Assembly: GCA_031550535.1 (NCBI GenBank)
Contig: JAVBOM010000007.1
Location: 1-64,000, forward strand
DNA length: 64,000 bases
Reading direction: 5' to 3'
Source of the DNA: Avichristensenella sp031550535
GTDB taxonomy: Bacteria; Bacillota; Clostridia; Christensenellales; Aristaeellaceae
The notes under the pieces: model-generated
What the model was told of the DNA's origin: nothing
Database searches by the model: none
Seen by the model: only the letters and a program-made list of their open reading frames with translations
Part shown: one piece after another, positions 7,261-16,401 of the stretch
How the letters are laid out: each line of letters opens with the position of its first letter
Numbering within the stretch: position 1 is the first letter of the stretch
Translations under genes and position numbers: made by a program

Positions 7261-9798
7261 ATGCAGATTCCGGAGTACATTCCGGCCACCATTGAGCGCA
7301 AGTGGCAGAGCATTTGGGCGGAGAACGGCACGTTCCGCGCGAAGGACGACCGCAGCCTTCCCAAGTATTACTGCCTGATCGAGTTTCCGTACCCCTCCGG
7401 CGAGGGGCTGCACGTCGGCCACCCGCGCCCGTACACCGCCATGGACGTCATCGCCAGGAAGCGCCGCATGGAGGGGTATAACGTCCTGATGCCGATGGGC
7501 TGGGACGCGTTCGGTCTGCCGGCGGAGAACTACGCCATCAAGAACCACGTGCACCCGCGCGTCGTGACCGAGCGGAATATCAAGCGGTTCCGGGGGCAGA
7601 TGCAGAGCATCGGCTTCTCGTTCGACTGGTCGCGGCAGGTGGACACGACCGACCCCGCGTACTATAAATGGACGCAGTGGATCTTCCTGCAACTGTTCAA
7701 GCACGGCCTGGCCTACAAGGCCGAGATGCCGATCAACTGGTGCACGTCCTGCAAGTGCGGCCTGGCCAATGAAGAGGTGGTCGGCGGCGTGTGCGAGCGG
7801 TGCGGCGGCGAGGTCGTCCGCCGGGTGAAGAGCCAGTGGATGCTGAAAATCACCGCCTACGCGCAGAAGCTGCTGGACGGGCTGGACACGGTGGATTTCA
7901 TCGAGCGGACGAAGGCGCAGCAGCGCAACTGGATCGGCCGGTCGACCGGCGCGGAGGTGGACTTCGCGATCGAGGGGAACGGCGATACACTGCGGGTATT
8001 CACCACGCGCCCGGACACGCTGTTCGGCGCGACATACATGGTCATCTCGCCCGAGCACCCGCTGATCGACGCCGCGCGGGACCGCATCGAAAACTACGAC
8101 GCCCTGACCGCGTACCGCGACGCCGCCGCCAGAAAGAGCGACTTTGAGCGCACGGAGCTGGCGAAGGACAAGACGGGCGTTGCGATCGCGGGCGTGCGCG
8201 CCATCAACCCCGTGACCGGGAAGCCCATTCCGATCTGGGTATCGGACTATGTGCTGATGAGCTACGGCACCGGGGCCATCATGGCGGTGCCGGGGCATGA
8301 CACGCGCGACTGGGAGTTCGCGACGAAGTTCGGCCTGCCGATCGTGGAAGTCGTGGCCGGCGGGGACATTAAGAAGGAAGCGTACACCGACATTGACGAT
8401 GGCCCGCAACCGAAGATTGCGGGCCATGAAGGGGATTCCGCAAGGAATCCCAACCGAACCGGCACGATGGTCAACTCCGGGTTCCTGGATGGCCTCACCG
8501 TGGCGGACGCGAAGGAAAGCATCACCGCGTGGCTGGCGGAAAAGGGCCTGGGCGAGCCGAAGGTGAACTTCAAACTGCGCGACTGGGTGTTCTCCCGCCA
8601 GCGTTACTGGGGCGAGCCGATCCCGCTGGTGCACTGCGAGCACTGCGGCTGGGTGCCGCTGCCAGAGAGCGAATTGCCGCTGGTGCTGCCGGAGGTTGCG
8701 AACTACGACCCGCCGGAGAGCGGCGAATCCCTGCTGGCGACGATGGACGACTGGGTGAACACCACGTGCCCCGCGTGCGGCGGCCCGGCGAAGCGCGAGA
8801 CGGACACGATGCCGCAGTGGGCGGGGTCGAGTTGGTACTTCCTGCGCTACATGGACCCGCACAACGACAGCGCGCTGGCCGACCCGGATGCGCTCCAGGA
8901 CGGGGGCCCGGTGGACTGGTACAACGGCGGCATGGAGCACACGACGCTGCACCTGCTGTACAGCAGGTTTTGGCACCGGTTCCTGTACGACATCGGCTTG
9001 GTTAGCTACCCCGAGCCGTACAAGAAGCGCACGTCGCACGGCATGGTGCTGGGCGAGAACGGCGAGAAGATGAGCAAATCGCGCGGGAACGTCATCAACC
9101 CGGACGATGTGATCCGCGACCTGGGCGCGGACGCGCTGCGCCTGTACGAGATGTTCATGGGCGCGTTTGACCAGGCGATCCCGTGGTCGACCACGAGCGC
9201 GAGCGGCTGCCGAAGGTTCCTGGAGCGCGTATGGCGCCTGCAGGAGATCCTGGTGGACAGCGACAAGATACGTAAAGAGGTTCAGGCCGAGGTGCACGGT
9301 TGCATCAAGAAGGTGACCGAGGACTTCGAGAAAATGAAGTTCAACACCGCCATCGCGGCGATGATGTCGCTGGTGAACGCGCTATACGCCACGAACCAGG
9401 TGACGCGCGGAGAGCTGAAGGTGTTGGTGCAGCTGCTGAACCCCGTCGCCCCGCACATCACGGAGGAAATCTGGGCGCGGCTGGGGGAAAAGGAGGAGGG
9501 AGGCACGCAACCGAAGATTGCGGGCCATGAAAAGGATTCCGCCAGGAATCCTGACCGCCTGGCGTATCACCCGTGGCCCAAATGGGACGAGAAGGCCATG
9601 CACAAGGACGAGGTGGAGATCGCCATCCAGATCAACGGCAAGGTGCGTGGCCGCATGATGGTGCCGACCGACATGGGCCAGGACGAGGCAGTACAAACGC
9701 TGCCCGACACGCCGGAAGTGACGGAGCTGCTCGCGGGGAAAACGGTGAAGAAGGCCGTGTACGTGCCGGGGCGGCTGCTGAATCTGGTGGTCGGGTGA
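7261..9798 (+). CDS. leuS: Leucyl-tRNA synthetase carrying two in-frame palindromic-element insertions
   Basis: Charges tRNA-Leu. HIGH-type motif in PYPSGEGLHVGHPRPYT (about residues 41-57), Zn/editing region, KMSKS motif in GEKMSKSRGNV near 602, and C-terminal tRNA-binding domain; 845 residues. The ATG at 7261 is preferred because AAGGGG lies 8 bases upstream; the ATG at 7255 would have only 2. Two short inserts share the peptide QPKIAGHE-x-DSARNP. One sits in the CP1 editing domain before TGTMVNSGFLDGL (about residues 381-397). The other lies between the helical domain (IWARLGEKEE) and LAYHPWPKWDE (about 749-764). Both are coded by variant-B PE copies in the same orientation and frame. They fall in surface-loop positions, so the enzyme is probably active. 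Confidence 0.97.
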   Translation: MQIPEYIPATIERKWQSIWAENGTFRAKDDRSLPKYYCLIEFPYPSGEGLHVGHPRPYTAMDVIARKRRMEGYNVLMPMGWDAFGLPAENYAIKNHVHPRVVTERNIKRFRGQMQSIGFSFDWSRQVDTTDPAYYKWTQWIFLQLFKHGLAYKAEMPINWCTSCKCGLANEEVVGGVCERCGGEVVRRVKSQWMLKITAYAQKLLDGLDTVDFIERTKAQQRNWIGRSTGAEVDFAIEGNGDTLRVFTTRPDTLFGATYMVISPEHPLIDAARDRIENYDALTAYRDAAARKSDFERTELAKDKTGVAIAGVRAINPVTGKPIPIWVSDYVLMSYGTGAIMAVPGHDTRDWEFATKFGLPIVEVVAGGDIKKEAYTDIDDGPQPKIAGHEGDSARNPNRTGTMVNSGFLDGLTVADAKESITAWLAEKGLGEPKVNFKLRDWVFSRQRYWGEPIPLVHCEHCGWVPLPESELPLVLPEVANYDPPESGESLLATMDDWVNTTCPACGGPAKRETDTMPQWAGSSWYFLRYMDPHNDSALADPDALQDGGPVDWYNGGMEHTTLHLLYSRFWHRFLYDIGLVSYPEPYKKRTSHGMVLGENGEKMSKSRGNVINPDDVIRDLGADALRLYEMFMGAFDQAIPWSTTSASGCRRFLERVWRLQEILVDSDKIRKEVQAEVHGCIKKVTEDFEKMKFNTAIAAMMSLVNALYATNQVTRGELKVLVQLLNPVAPHITEEIWARLGEKEEGGTQPKIAGHEKDSARNPDRLAYHPWPKWDEKAMHKDEVEIAIQINGKVRGRMMVPTDMGQDEAVQTLPDTPEVTELLAGKTVKKAVYVPGRLLNLVVG
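8401..8452 (+). repeat. PE element, variant B, in frame inside leuS
   Basis: Hairpin GGCCCGCAACC..GATTGCGGGCC, then GGGGATTCC..GGAATCCC. Adds about 17 residues to the editing domain without a stop or frameshift. Confidence 0.9.
9502..9552 (+). repeat. PE element, variant B, second copy in leuS
   Basis: Same orientation and reading frame as the copy at 8401, sharing CAACCGAAGATTGCGGGCCA and an AGGATTCC..GGAATCCT hairpin. Inserted between the helical and C-terminal domains. Confidence 0.9.
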
Positions 9799-9811
9799 AA
9801 AGCACATAAAC

Positions 9812-9840
9812 AGAAGGGATTCCATGCGGAATCCCTTTCT
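9812..9840 (+). terminator. Terminator-like hairpin after leuS (half PE)
   Basis: AAGGGATTCC, loop ATG, GGAATCCCTT followed by TCT, 14 bases after the leuS stop. It matches the second hairpin of PE without the first, so a half element may serve as the terminator. Confidence 0.55.
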
Positions 9841-9873
9841 GACGTGTGGTACACACCCGGGGAGGCAAATCAA

Positions 9874-10683
9874 ATGACCTTTGAGCAATTGATAGCCGGA
9901 GTTGAGAAATACGGTTCGGGCAGGGACGTTATCTGCCAATCCACCATCGGCGTGGCACCGGAGCAAATTGGGGAAAACGTGATCCTCGCGCCATGGTGGG
10001 AGCCGGACACGCTGCCCTCGCTCGGAAGGGCGGCCTGCCTGAGCGCGTCCGGTCGTTCACCGATCAAGGTATGGGCGATCGAGGACGGCGGGCTGACATA
10101 CACGTACATCAAGACAGGCATCGGTGCGCCCGTCTTGGCGGATGTGGTGTTGGCGCTTGGCGTGACGGACTGTAAGCGCATCGTCTTTATCGGCTCGGTC
10201 GGAGCATTGTCGCCCGAGATCGGCATCGGGGAGATTGTCATTCCCGAGCATTCGGTCTGCGGCGACGGCGCAAGCCGGTACATCAGGAGCGCCTCGCTGG
10301 CGAACGGGGATATCTTTGGCGAAAAGGTGTACCCGGACGGCGCGATGCTGGCGAAAGCGAAGGCGGCCACAGAGCGGGTCTGCGCGGAAAACAATGTCCG
10401 GTGGCACATCGGGCGCAACTTCAGCACTGACACCGTTCTGGCGCAGTTTGCCCACCTGGATGAGATCATCGGCATGGGGTGCAATGTGATCGAGATGGAG
10501 ACGGCCGCCGCGTTCGCCGCTGCCGCCGTCGCGGGGATCGCCCTGGCGGCTGTGTTCAGCGTATCCGACAATTCAGTACTCCATAAATCGCTGGTGAGCG
10601 GGCGCACGGAGAGCGATCAGGCGTACCGCCAATCTGTGCGCCGGAAGCTGTTCCCCGAGATTATCCGGAGAATTTTTCAGTAG
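9874..10683 (+). CDS. Nucleoside phosphorylase family protein (PNP/UDP/MTA type)
   Basis: 269 residues. Phosphorylase-1 fold features: GIGAPVLADVVLALGVTDCKRIVFIGSVGAL (phosphate/ribose-binding Gly motif, about residues 83-112), IGEIVIPEHSV, and GCNVIEMETAAAFAAAAVAGI (base-binding MEME-like motif, about 205-225). It cleaves a nucleoside N-glycosidic bond with phosphate; whether the base is uracil, a purine or methylthioadenine is not evident. The start at 9874 has GGGGAGG upstream; the frame begins earlier at 9844 but lacks a ribosome site there. Confidence 0.85.
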   Translation: MTFEQLIAGVEKYGSGRDVICQSTIGVAPEQIGENVILAPWWEPDTLPSLGRAACLSASGRSPIKVWAIEDGGLTYTYIKTGIGAPVLADVVLALGVTDCKRIVFIGSVGALSPEIGIGEIVIPEHSVCGDGASRYIRSASLANGDIFGEKVYPDGAMLAKAKAATERVCAENNVRWHIGRNFSTDTVLAQFAHLDEIIGMGCNVIEMETAAAFAAAAVAGIALAAVFSVSDNSVLHKSLVSGRTESDQAYRQSVRRKLFPEIIRRIFQ

Positions 10684-10710
10684 CGCCGCGCTCCTTATCC
10701 CACCCCGACC

Positions 10711-10764
10711 GTGGCGCTGATTTGATTAGCGAGCGCCACAAAGAGAGTCCGCAAGAAACACTTC
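10711..10764 (+). repeat. PE element, variant A, degenerate
   Basis: GTGGCGCTGATTTG..AGCGCCAC still pairs, but the second hairpin (AGAGTCCGCAAGAAAC) has decayed. Lies 28 bases after the phosphorylase stop. Confidence 0.6.
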
Positions 10765-10841
10765 CCCTGACCGCGCGTGACGCGCAAAACAGGAGATTTC
10801 CCCCCCCCAAACACACCGTCCCCCAAGAAAGCTTTTCTTTG

Positions 10842-10871
10842 CTTCTTTCTTTTCTCCTGAAAAGAAAGAAG
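10842..10871. repeat. Perfect 13-bp inverted repeat
   Basis: CTTCTTTCTTTTC, loop TCCT, GAAAAGAAAGAAG. It lies in the 250-base gap before the MoxR gene beside C-rich tracts; as RNA it could act as a bidirectional terminator. No other copy is seen here. Confidence 0.5.
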
Positions 10872-10934
10872 GGTGCCCCCGTTCCTCCCCATCCCTCCCC
10901 GTCCCCCCCCAATCTCTCTACCAAGGAGGCCCCC

Positions 10935-11879
10935 ATGCAAACCATCGCCCCTCTCGCCGCGCGCGTCGCGGAAAACATTTCCCGGGTGCTCATCGGCAAG
11001 GCGGAAACGGTCGAACTGCTCGTCACCGCGCTGATCGCGGGCGGGCACGTGCTGCTGGAAGATGTGCCCGGCACGGGCAAGACGGTGCTGGCCAAATCGC
11101 TGGCGCGGTCGCTCGATTGCGCGTTCTCGCGCGTACAGTTCACGCCGGACCTGCTGCCTTCCGATGTCACGGGCACGAGCGTCTGGAACCCCGGCGACGC
11201 CGCGTTCTCGTTCCAGCCCGGACCCGTGTTCACCAGCGTGCTGCTCGCGGACGAAATCAACCGCGCGACACCGCGCACCCAGGCGGCCCTGCTGGAATGC
11301 ATGGAGGAGCGGCAGGTCACGGAGGGCGGGCAGACGCGGCCGCTGCCCAGCCCGTTCATCGTCATCGCCACGCAAAACCCGGTCGAGATTCAGGGCACGT
11401 TCCCGCTGCCCGAGGCCCAGCTTGATCGGTTCCTGATGCGGCTGACGCCCGGCTACCCGTCCACGCAGGACGCGCTTGGCATGCTGGACAGGTTCATCCG
11501 GGACGACCCGCTGGCGGCGCTCGCGCCGGTGGCCACGCGGGATGAGATCATTGCCGCGCAGGGGGCGTACTGCGCCATGCTCGTGTCCGAACCGGTCCGG
11601 CGGTACATCGTGGACCTGTGCGAGCGGACGCGCGGGTTCGAGCGCGTGGAGCTGGGCGCGTCGCCCCGGGCGATGCTCGCGCTGATGCGGGCGTCACAGG
11701 CGCTGGCGGCGGTGCGCGGCCGCGCGTTCGTCACCCCGGACGATATCAAAGCGCTGGCGGAGCCGGTGCTCGCCCATCGGATCATCGTGCGCGGGCTGTA
11801 CGGCCAGGCGGACGCGGCCCGGGAAATCGTGCTGGAAGCCGTCCGGAGCACGCCTGTGCCCACGGAAGAGAGGGCGTAG
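10935..11879 (+). CDS. MoxR-family AAA+ ATPase
   Basis: 314 residues. Walker A is GTGKT in EDVPGTGKTVLAKSLA (about 42-50); Walker B is LLADEINRATPRTQAALLECMEE (about 102-125); sensor I lies in VIATQNPVE; the lid domain follows. MoxR ATPases act as chaperones for metal insertion or complex assembly and are commonly encoded with DUF58 and transglutaminase/DUF4129 proteins, as here. AAGGAGG lies just before the ATG; the open frame starts earlier but without a ribosome site. The stop is one base before the next gene's GTG. Confidence 0.92.
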   Translation: MQTIAPLAARVAENISRVLIGKAETVELLVTALIAGGHVLLEDVPGTGKTVLAKSLARSLDCAFSRVQFTPDLLPSDVTGTSVWNPGDAAFSFQPGPVFTSVLLADEINRATPRTQAALLECMEERQVTEGGQTRPLPSPFIVIATQNPVEIQGTFPLPEAQLDRFLMRLTPGYPSTQDALGMLDRFIRDDPLAALAPVATRDEIIAAQGAYCAMLVSEPVRRYIVDLCERTRGFERVELGASPRAMLALMRASQALAAVRGRAFVTPDDIKALAEPVLAHRIIVRGLYGQADAAREIVLEAVRSTPVPTEERA

Positions 11880-11880
11880 C

Positions 11881-13254
11881 GTGCGCGCGCTCGTGCTGAT
11901 CGCTGTTATCGCGGCGCTGTTTGCGGCGCAGGCGTGGCTCGCGCGCCGGTTCGGTCTGCGGCGGCTGACGTACACCCGCGCGTTCGCGAAGGGCGCGGCG
12001 TTTGAGGGCGAGACGGTCGAATTGGTTGAGACGATCCGTAACGCCAAGGTATTGCCGGTGCCATGGCTCGTCGCGGAGTCGCGCATGTCGCCGTATCTGG
12101 CGTTCCGGGAGCTTGGCGTGACGGGGGAGGCGAACGCGGGCGGGGACGGGCAGGGGATGGAGGGCGGCGAGGGGGCGGGCGGTTCCGCCGGACGCGAGGC
12201 CAATCCTGCCGTAGGGGCGGCCATTGGCCGTTCGAAGCCCGACGGCGGGGATGGGAACAGCGCCGGACGCGCGGTGCGCGCCCCTTCGGACGGCGTGCCG
12301 CCCGCCGGCGCAGAGCTGATGACCTACCGGCGCGGCGTGTTCTTCCTCGCGCCGTACACCCGCCTGACGCGCAGCCAGCCCGTCACGCTGCTGCGGCGCG
12401 GCCGGTACGACGCCGGGTCCGTCGCGCTGACGGCCGGGGACCTGTTCGGCCTGGCGAAGGAATCCCGTCAGGCGGACGCGAGCGGGCGGCGCGGAGAAAG
12501 GAAGGGGCTTTTCGCGGATGCACCAGGCGGCATGGGGCCGATGCATCCCCGGCGCGCGCGGTTCTTTGGGCCTGCGGCATTCCGGAACGTCCCCGTGATT
12601 GAAACCTCCGGCGCGTCCATCAGCGTGTATCCCCGCCTGCTCAGCGCGCGGGATCTGGACATCCCGTCGTCGCGCTGGCAGGGCGACCTCATCGTCCGCC
12701 GGTGGATCGCGCCGGACCCGTATCTCGTCGCGGGCATTCGCGAGGGCCGCCCCGGCGATCCCCGGCGCGATACGCATTGGGCCGCCACCGCGCGCACCGG
12801 CCGCCTGCAGGTCAAGGTGCGCGACCACACGTCCGCGCCGAAGCTGCTCGTGGTGCTGAACGTGCAGAAGGACGAGCGCCAGTGGGGCGATCTGATGGCC
12901 TACGAGCAGGGCGCGGTGGAACACGCCATCTCGCTGGCGGCGACGCTGTGCCTGCGCGCGCTCGGTGCCGGGCTGGAAGCCGGGTTCGCGGCCAACGCGC
13001 CCTTGGGCGATGCCCCGGAACCCGCCGTGCTGCTGCCCGCGCGCTACGCCGGGCGCGATACGGACATCCTGGAGGCGCTGGCGCGGTTGCGCGTTCTACG
13101 CGCGCGGACTTTCCATACGTTCCTGGACGACCTTGCGCGCGTGTCCGGCACGGACATCCTGATCCTGTCGCAGTACGACAGCGCGCTGATCCGGGAGCGC
13201 ATGGCCGCGCTCCGGATGCGGGGGAACTCGGTGGCGCTGTGGACGGGAGACTGA
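11881..13254 (+). CDS. DUF58 domain protein
   Basis: 457 residues, GTG start right after the MoxR stop. N-terminal membrane anchor (residues 1-18), then the DUF58 beta/VWA-like region with the family signature (GDPRRDTHWAATARTGRLQVKVRDH, about 297-322). Residues about 81-142 form a low-complexity Gly/Ala/Asp stretch that most relatives lack. It is coded partly by sequence matching intergenic repeats (GTAGGGGCGGCCATTGGCC at 12211 and GGACGCGCGGTGCGCGCCCC at 12264). DUF58 proteins are membrane partners of MoxR ATPases, probably in envelope assembly. Confidence 0.88.
   Translation: MRALVLIAVIAALFAAQAWLARRFGLRRLTYTRAFAKGAAFEGETVELVETIRNAKVLPVPWLVAESRMSPYLAFRELGVTGEANAGGDGQGMEGGEGAGGSAGREANPAVGAAIGRSKPDGGDGNSAGRAVRAPSDGVPPAGAELMTYRRGVFFLAPYTRLTRSQPVTLLRRGRYDAGSVALTAGDLFGLAKESRQADASGRRGERKGLFADAPGGMGPMHPRRARFFGPAAFRNVPVIETSGASISVYPRLLSARDLDIPSSRWQGDLIVRRWIAPDPYLVAGIREGRPGDPRRDTHWAATARTGRLQVKVRDHTSAPKLLVVLNVQKDERQWGDLMAYEQGAVEHAISLAATLCLRALGAGLEAGFAANAPLGDAPEPAVLLPARYAGRDTDILEALARLRVLRARTFHTFLDDLARVSGTDILILSQYDSALIRERMAALRMRGNSVALWTGD
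12211..12284 (+). repeat. GC-rich palindromic repeat inside the DUF58 gene
   Basis: GTAGGGGCGGCCATTGGCC and GGACGCGCGGTGCGCGCCCC, joined by 34 bases, read in frame. The second part closely matches the intergenic copies at 17323-17351 and 57385-57412. Confidence 0.55.
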
Positions 13255-13392
13255 CGGGGCAAAAAAACCCGGCGGCGCGAACGCAAAGAACCAGCGCCCT
13301 CGCCGGCAAAGCGCGAAGCGGCGTTTTGCGGTGGTTTCGTTGGGTTGTCCGTGGTGTCGCGGACCGGGCACAACACGAGAGATGGTAGGGCT

Positions 13393-14817
13393 ATGGATGC
13401 GCAAATACGGATGGTTCAGATCGTCACGGCCGCGATGGGCATCGTCTTTCCGTTCATACGGAACGCGCTCATTGCCGCCTTGGTCTTTCGGCTGTGCGGA
13501 AAGCCGGTCCGCGGGGTGCGGTGCGTCTTGTTTTCCTTGTTGCAGATTGCGTATGCCGAGCTGATCAACCTCGCGACCATTGAACTGGTCGCTGCCGCGA
13601 ACCTCGTCCGTTTCAACATCCCCTGGTCCCTGCTCGTCTCCCTGCGCGTGTTCTGCAATCCGTTTGCGCTGGCGCTGTACAACGCGCTGTTCATCCGCGT
13701 GCTGGGGATTCCGCGCCAAAGCGTGAAGAAGATGTCCCTGATGACATTCTGCGCCTTTCAACTGCCAGTGTGCCTGATGGCCCTGACGGAAGCGATCAGT
13801 ACGCTTGTGCAGGCTGGCTATTATGGCGACACCCTCATGAGCGCGCGCGCCTTTCTCCTGTCGGCAGGCGCCGAATACGGCGTGTCGGCGCTGATTCTCA
13901 TTGCCCTCTGGTTCCTCATGGGCCGGTATATCCGGAGCAACGCCCACAAGGTGAAGGTATTCCTGGAAGCGGAGGACGGCGCGCAGGCGCGCTGGACCGC
14001 CGTGCGCTACGCCCAGATCGTGGTGCTCTGGTTGCTTTCGGCGTGCTTTTTTCTGTTCAGCGCCTACAACTCCGGCTCATTCGCCATTGTGCCGCTGTGC
14101 TATGCCGCCGCGCTGGTGGTCATCCACATCTTTGTGGCGGTCCTGAATTACACCCTGCTGCTGCGGGATGTGCGCAACGCGAACCTTGCGGAAACCAACC
14201 GCCTGCTGCTGGGCAGCCTGGACAACTTCCGGGGCATCAAGCATGACTTTAACAACATCCTGCAGATCTACGGCGGCTACTTTGCCCTGGAGGACTACGC
14301 GGGGCTGAAGAAATATCATGAGTCGCTGGTGGGGGAGACGGTGGCGGCGGGGGAGCAGTTGACCCTGCAGACGATGTTCCAGGACAGCCCGGCCGTCCTG
14401 GGCGTGATGCTCAGCACGCTCGACTACGCGAAGAACCAGGGCGTCGACTTTCAGGTCCTGCGCGCAAGCGGCCTGACGAACACCCGAGTGCCTGAGTTCG
14501 ACCTCTGCCGCGTGCTGAGCATTCTGCTCAACAACGCCGTGGAGCACGCCGCCGGCACGGAGGGCAAAACGGTGACGCTTGCCGCGAAGCCGCAGTCCGG
14601 CGGCCGGGTGGCCGTCGTCATCGCCAATTCGGTCCCCGGCAAGGTGAGCACCGCCGATATTTTCCGGCAGGGCTACACGACCAAGGAGAACCACATGGGC
14701 CAAGGGCTGGTGGAGGTCAACCGGATTCTCGCCCGGCATTTCGGCTGCACCATCATGCCAAGCTGCACGGAGGACACGTTCACCATGTTCCTGAGCGTGC
14801 CGCTGGCGGGGAAGTAA
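13393..14817 (+). CDS. GHKL-domain sensor histidine kinase (AgrC/NatK-like)
   Basis: 474 residues. About six membrane segments in residues 1-260, a short coiled linker, then the kinase core: H-box FRGIKHDFNNILQ (His near 284), N-box LSILLNNAVEHA near 378 and a degenerate G-box GYTTKENHMGQGL near 430. This layout is typical of peptide-sensing AgrC-type kinases that phosphorylate LytTR regulators. No response regulator or signal peptide gene is adjacent. It sits between the DUF58 and DUF4129-like genes, which normally adjoin. The ribosome site is weak (GGTAGGG). Confidence 0.85.
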   Translation: MDAQIRMVQIVTAAMGIVFPFIRNALIAALVFRLCGKPVRGVRCVLFSLLQIAYAELINLATIELVAAANLVRFNIPWSLLVSLRVFCNPFALALYNALFIRVLGIPRQSVKKMSLMTFCAFQLPVCLMALTEAISTLVQAGYYGDTLMSARAFLLSAGAEYGVSALILIALWFLMGRYIRSNAHKVKVFLEAEDGAQARWTAVRYAQIVVLWLLSACFFLFSAYNSGSFAIVPLCYAAALVVIHIFVAVLNYTLLLRDVRNANLAETNRLLLGSLDNFRGIKHDFNNILQIYGGYFALEDYAGLKKYHESLVGETVAAGEQLTLQTMFQDSPAVLGVMLSTLDYAKNQGVDFQVLRASGLTNTRVPEFDLCRVLSILLNNAVEHAAGTEGKTVTLAAKPQSGGRVAVVIANSVPGKVSTADIFRQGYTTKENHMGQGLVEVNRILARHFGCTIMPSCTEDTFTMFLSVPLAGK

Positions 14818-14835
14818 GGGAAGGAAGGTGATCGC

Positions 14836-16080
14836 GTGTCCATCCGGCATCTGACGCTGAAATACGCTTCGGCGGTCTGCCTGCTGCTGGGCTTTGCGCC
14901 CGCGTTCGCGCTGCTGGGCACATTCTGCCTGCCGGGCATGCCGTGGCACTGGGCCGCGCTGCCGCTGCTTATGGCGGTGACGGCCGTGCCCATCGGGCTG
15001 CTCCCGCGCAAATGGCAGTTTGCGGGCGTTCCGGCGGGCGTCCTTCCCGCCCTCGCGTACGCGCTGCTGATTTTGCCCAGGGGCGGCCTGTGGCTGCTGA
15101 TTCCGTGCGCGGCGGTGTACGCGCTGACGCTTGCCGGAGCGAATAGGCCGCCGTTTTCCGAATGGCCGATGAGCGTATGGTTCTTCTGCGCCGCCCTGCA
15201 CGCGCTTGGCGTGATCCTCGCGGGGCCGCTCGGGCTGGCTGCGGCGCAACCCTTCCTGTGGCCGCTGATGCTGCTGTACGTGCCCGTCCTGCTGTTGATG
15301 CTCAACCGTGCGGTGCTCCGCCAGGAGACATCCCCCGTGATCGCCCAGCGCCCGCCTGCCCGGGTGCGCGCGGGCAACCGCTGGCTCGTTCTCGGCATCG
15401 CCGGGCTGGCGCTGGTGCTCGTGAACATCGGGGCTGTCGGCCGCGCGATGGCCGCCGCCGCGACCTGGATCCTGCGCGCCATCGGGCAGGCGCTCGCGTG
15501 GCTTATGGCGCTTCTCGCGCGGGACATGGCGACGGAAAGCGGCCCGGGCGGCGGCGGGGGCGACGCGTTCCCCCTGACCGAGGCCGGAGAGCCCGCCCTG
15601 TTCTGGCAGATCATGGAAAAGGTGCTGATCGTCCTCGCCATCGCGGCGGCGGTGGCGGTGCTGGGTTTTGCGCTGGTGAAATTATTCCGTGTGGCGCGCA
15701 GGGCGCTTTCCTGCCTGATGGCGCGGCTGCGGGCGGCCATGGCGTCCCTGGGCCAAGGCGCGCGGGAGGAGTCCGAATCGCTGCTGGACTGGGCGGAGCT
15801 GCGCGGGGAAGCCAGACGCCGCGTCCAGAGCGTGGCAAAGCGCCTGCGCCGCCCGCCGCGCTGGGCGGACATGGACAATCGCGCCCGCGTTCGTTGGGCT
15901 TTCGGGTCCATGCTCCGCCGCGCGCCCGACATCCCTGCCGCCGCCACGGCCCGCGAGGCCCTGTCCGGGCAGCCGGATGGCGGCAGGCTCGCCGACATCT
16001 ACGACCGCGCGCGGTATAGTGACGAAGGGATAGGCGACGCCGAAGCTGCGGCCATGCGGGACGCGGCGGGGAAGAGATAG
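14836..16080 (+). CDS. Multi-spanning membrane protein with DUF4129-like C-terminus
   Basis: 414 residues, GTG start 18 bases after the kinase stop with AGGAAGGTGA upstream. Five to six membrane segments in the first 160 residues, more at about 187-210 and 255-280, then a cytoplasmic tail ending YDRARYSDEGIGDAEAAAMRD, which matches the end of DUF4129/transglutaminase-accessory proteins. No transglutaminase domain is present. With MoxR and DUF58 it completes the usual cluster, apart from the kinase inserted between. Confidence 0.7.
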   Translation: MSIRHLTLKYASAVCLLLGFAPAFALLGTFCLPGMPWHWAALPLLMAVTAVPIGLLPRKWQFAGVPAGVLPALAYALLILPRGGLWLLIPCAAVYALTLAGANRPPFSEWPMSVWFFCAALHALGVILAGPLGLAAAQPFLWPLMLLYVPVLLLMLNRAVLRQETSPVIAQRPPARVRAGNRWLVLGIAGLALVLVNIGAVGRAMAAAATWILRAIGQALAWLMALLARDMATESGPGGGGGDAFPLTEAGEPALFWQIMEKVLIVLAIAAAVAVLGFALVKLFRVARRALSCLMARLRAAMASLGQGAREESESLLDWAELRGEARRRVQSVAKRLRRPPRWADMDNRARVRWAFGSMLRRAPDIPAAATAREALSGQPDGGRLADIYDRARYSDEGIGDAEAAAMRDAAGKR

Positions 16081-16401
16081 GAGAGCGACGCTAGGGGGAC
16101 GCTGTCCCCCTAGAACCCCCTGCCAGAGGACTTCGCCCTCTGGGCGCCCGTCTTTGCCTTTGGCAAGGGATTTTGCAGTGCGGGATGCGTGGTGATTCGT
16201 GTGTGTAGCCGGTGGTCCGCGCCGCGTGCGACGATCTCGGCGTGCGCCATGACATGCGCGCCTCACTCGCTACCGTGGGGGCTATGCGCCCGACATCGCA
16301 AATCATAGCCACCGCCAAGATGGATCGCGCGGGATAAATTGCCCCTTACCCTCCGCAGAGCCGCCCGTCCTATCACGCATCCCCCGGAGGTGATCCCATT
16401 C
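16081..16401. other. Intergenic region with short hairpin repeats
   Basis: Holds GGGGGACGCTGTCCCCCTAG at 16094-16113 and CCAGAGG..CCTCTGG just after it, members of the GGACGCTGTCCC repeat also seen near 57552 (reverse) and 58972. The remainder (16150-16385) shows no ORF with a ribosome site. Confidence 0.5.
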
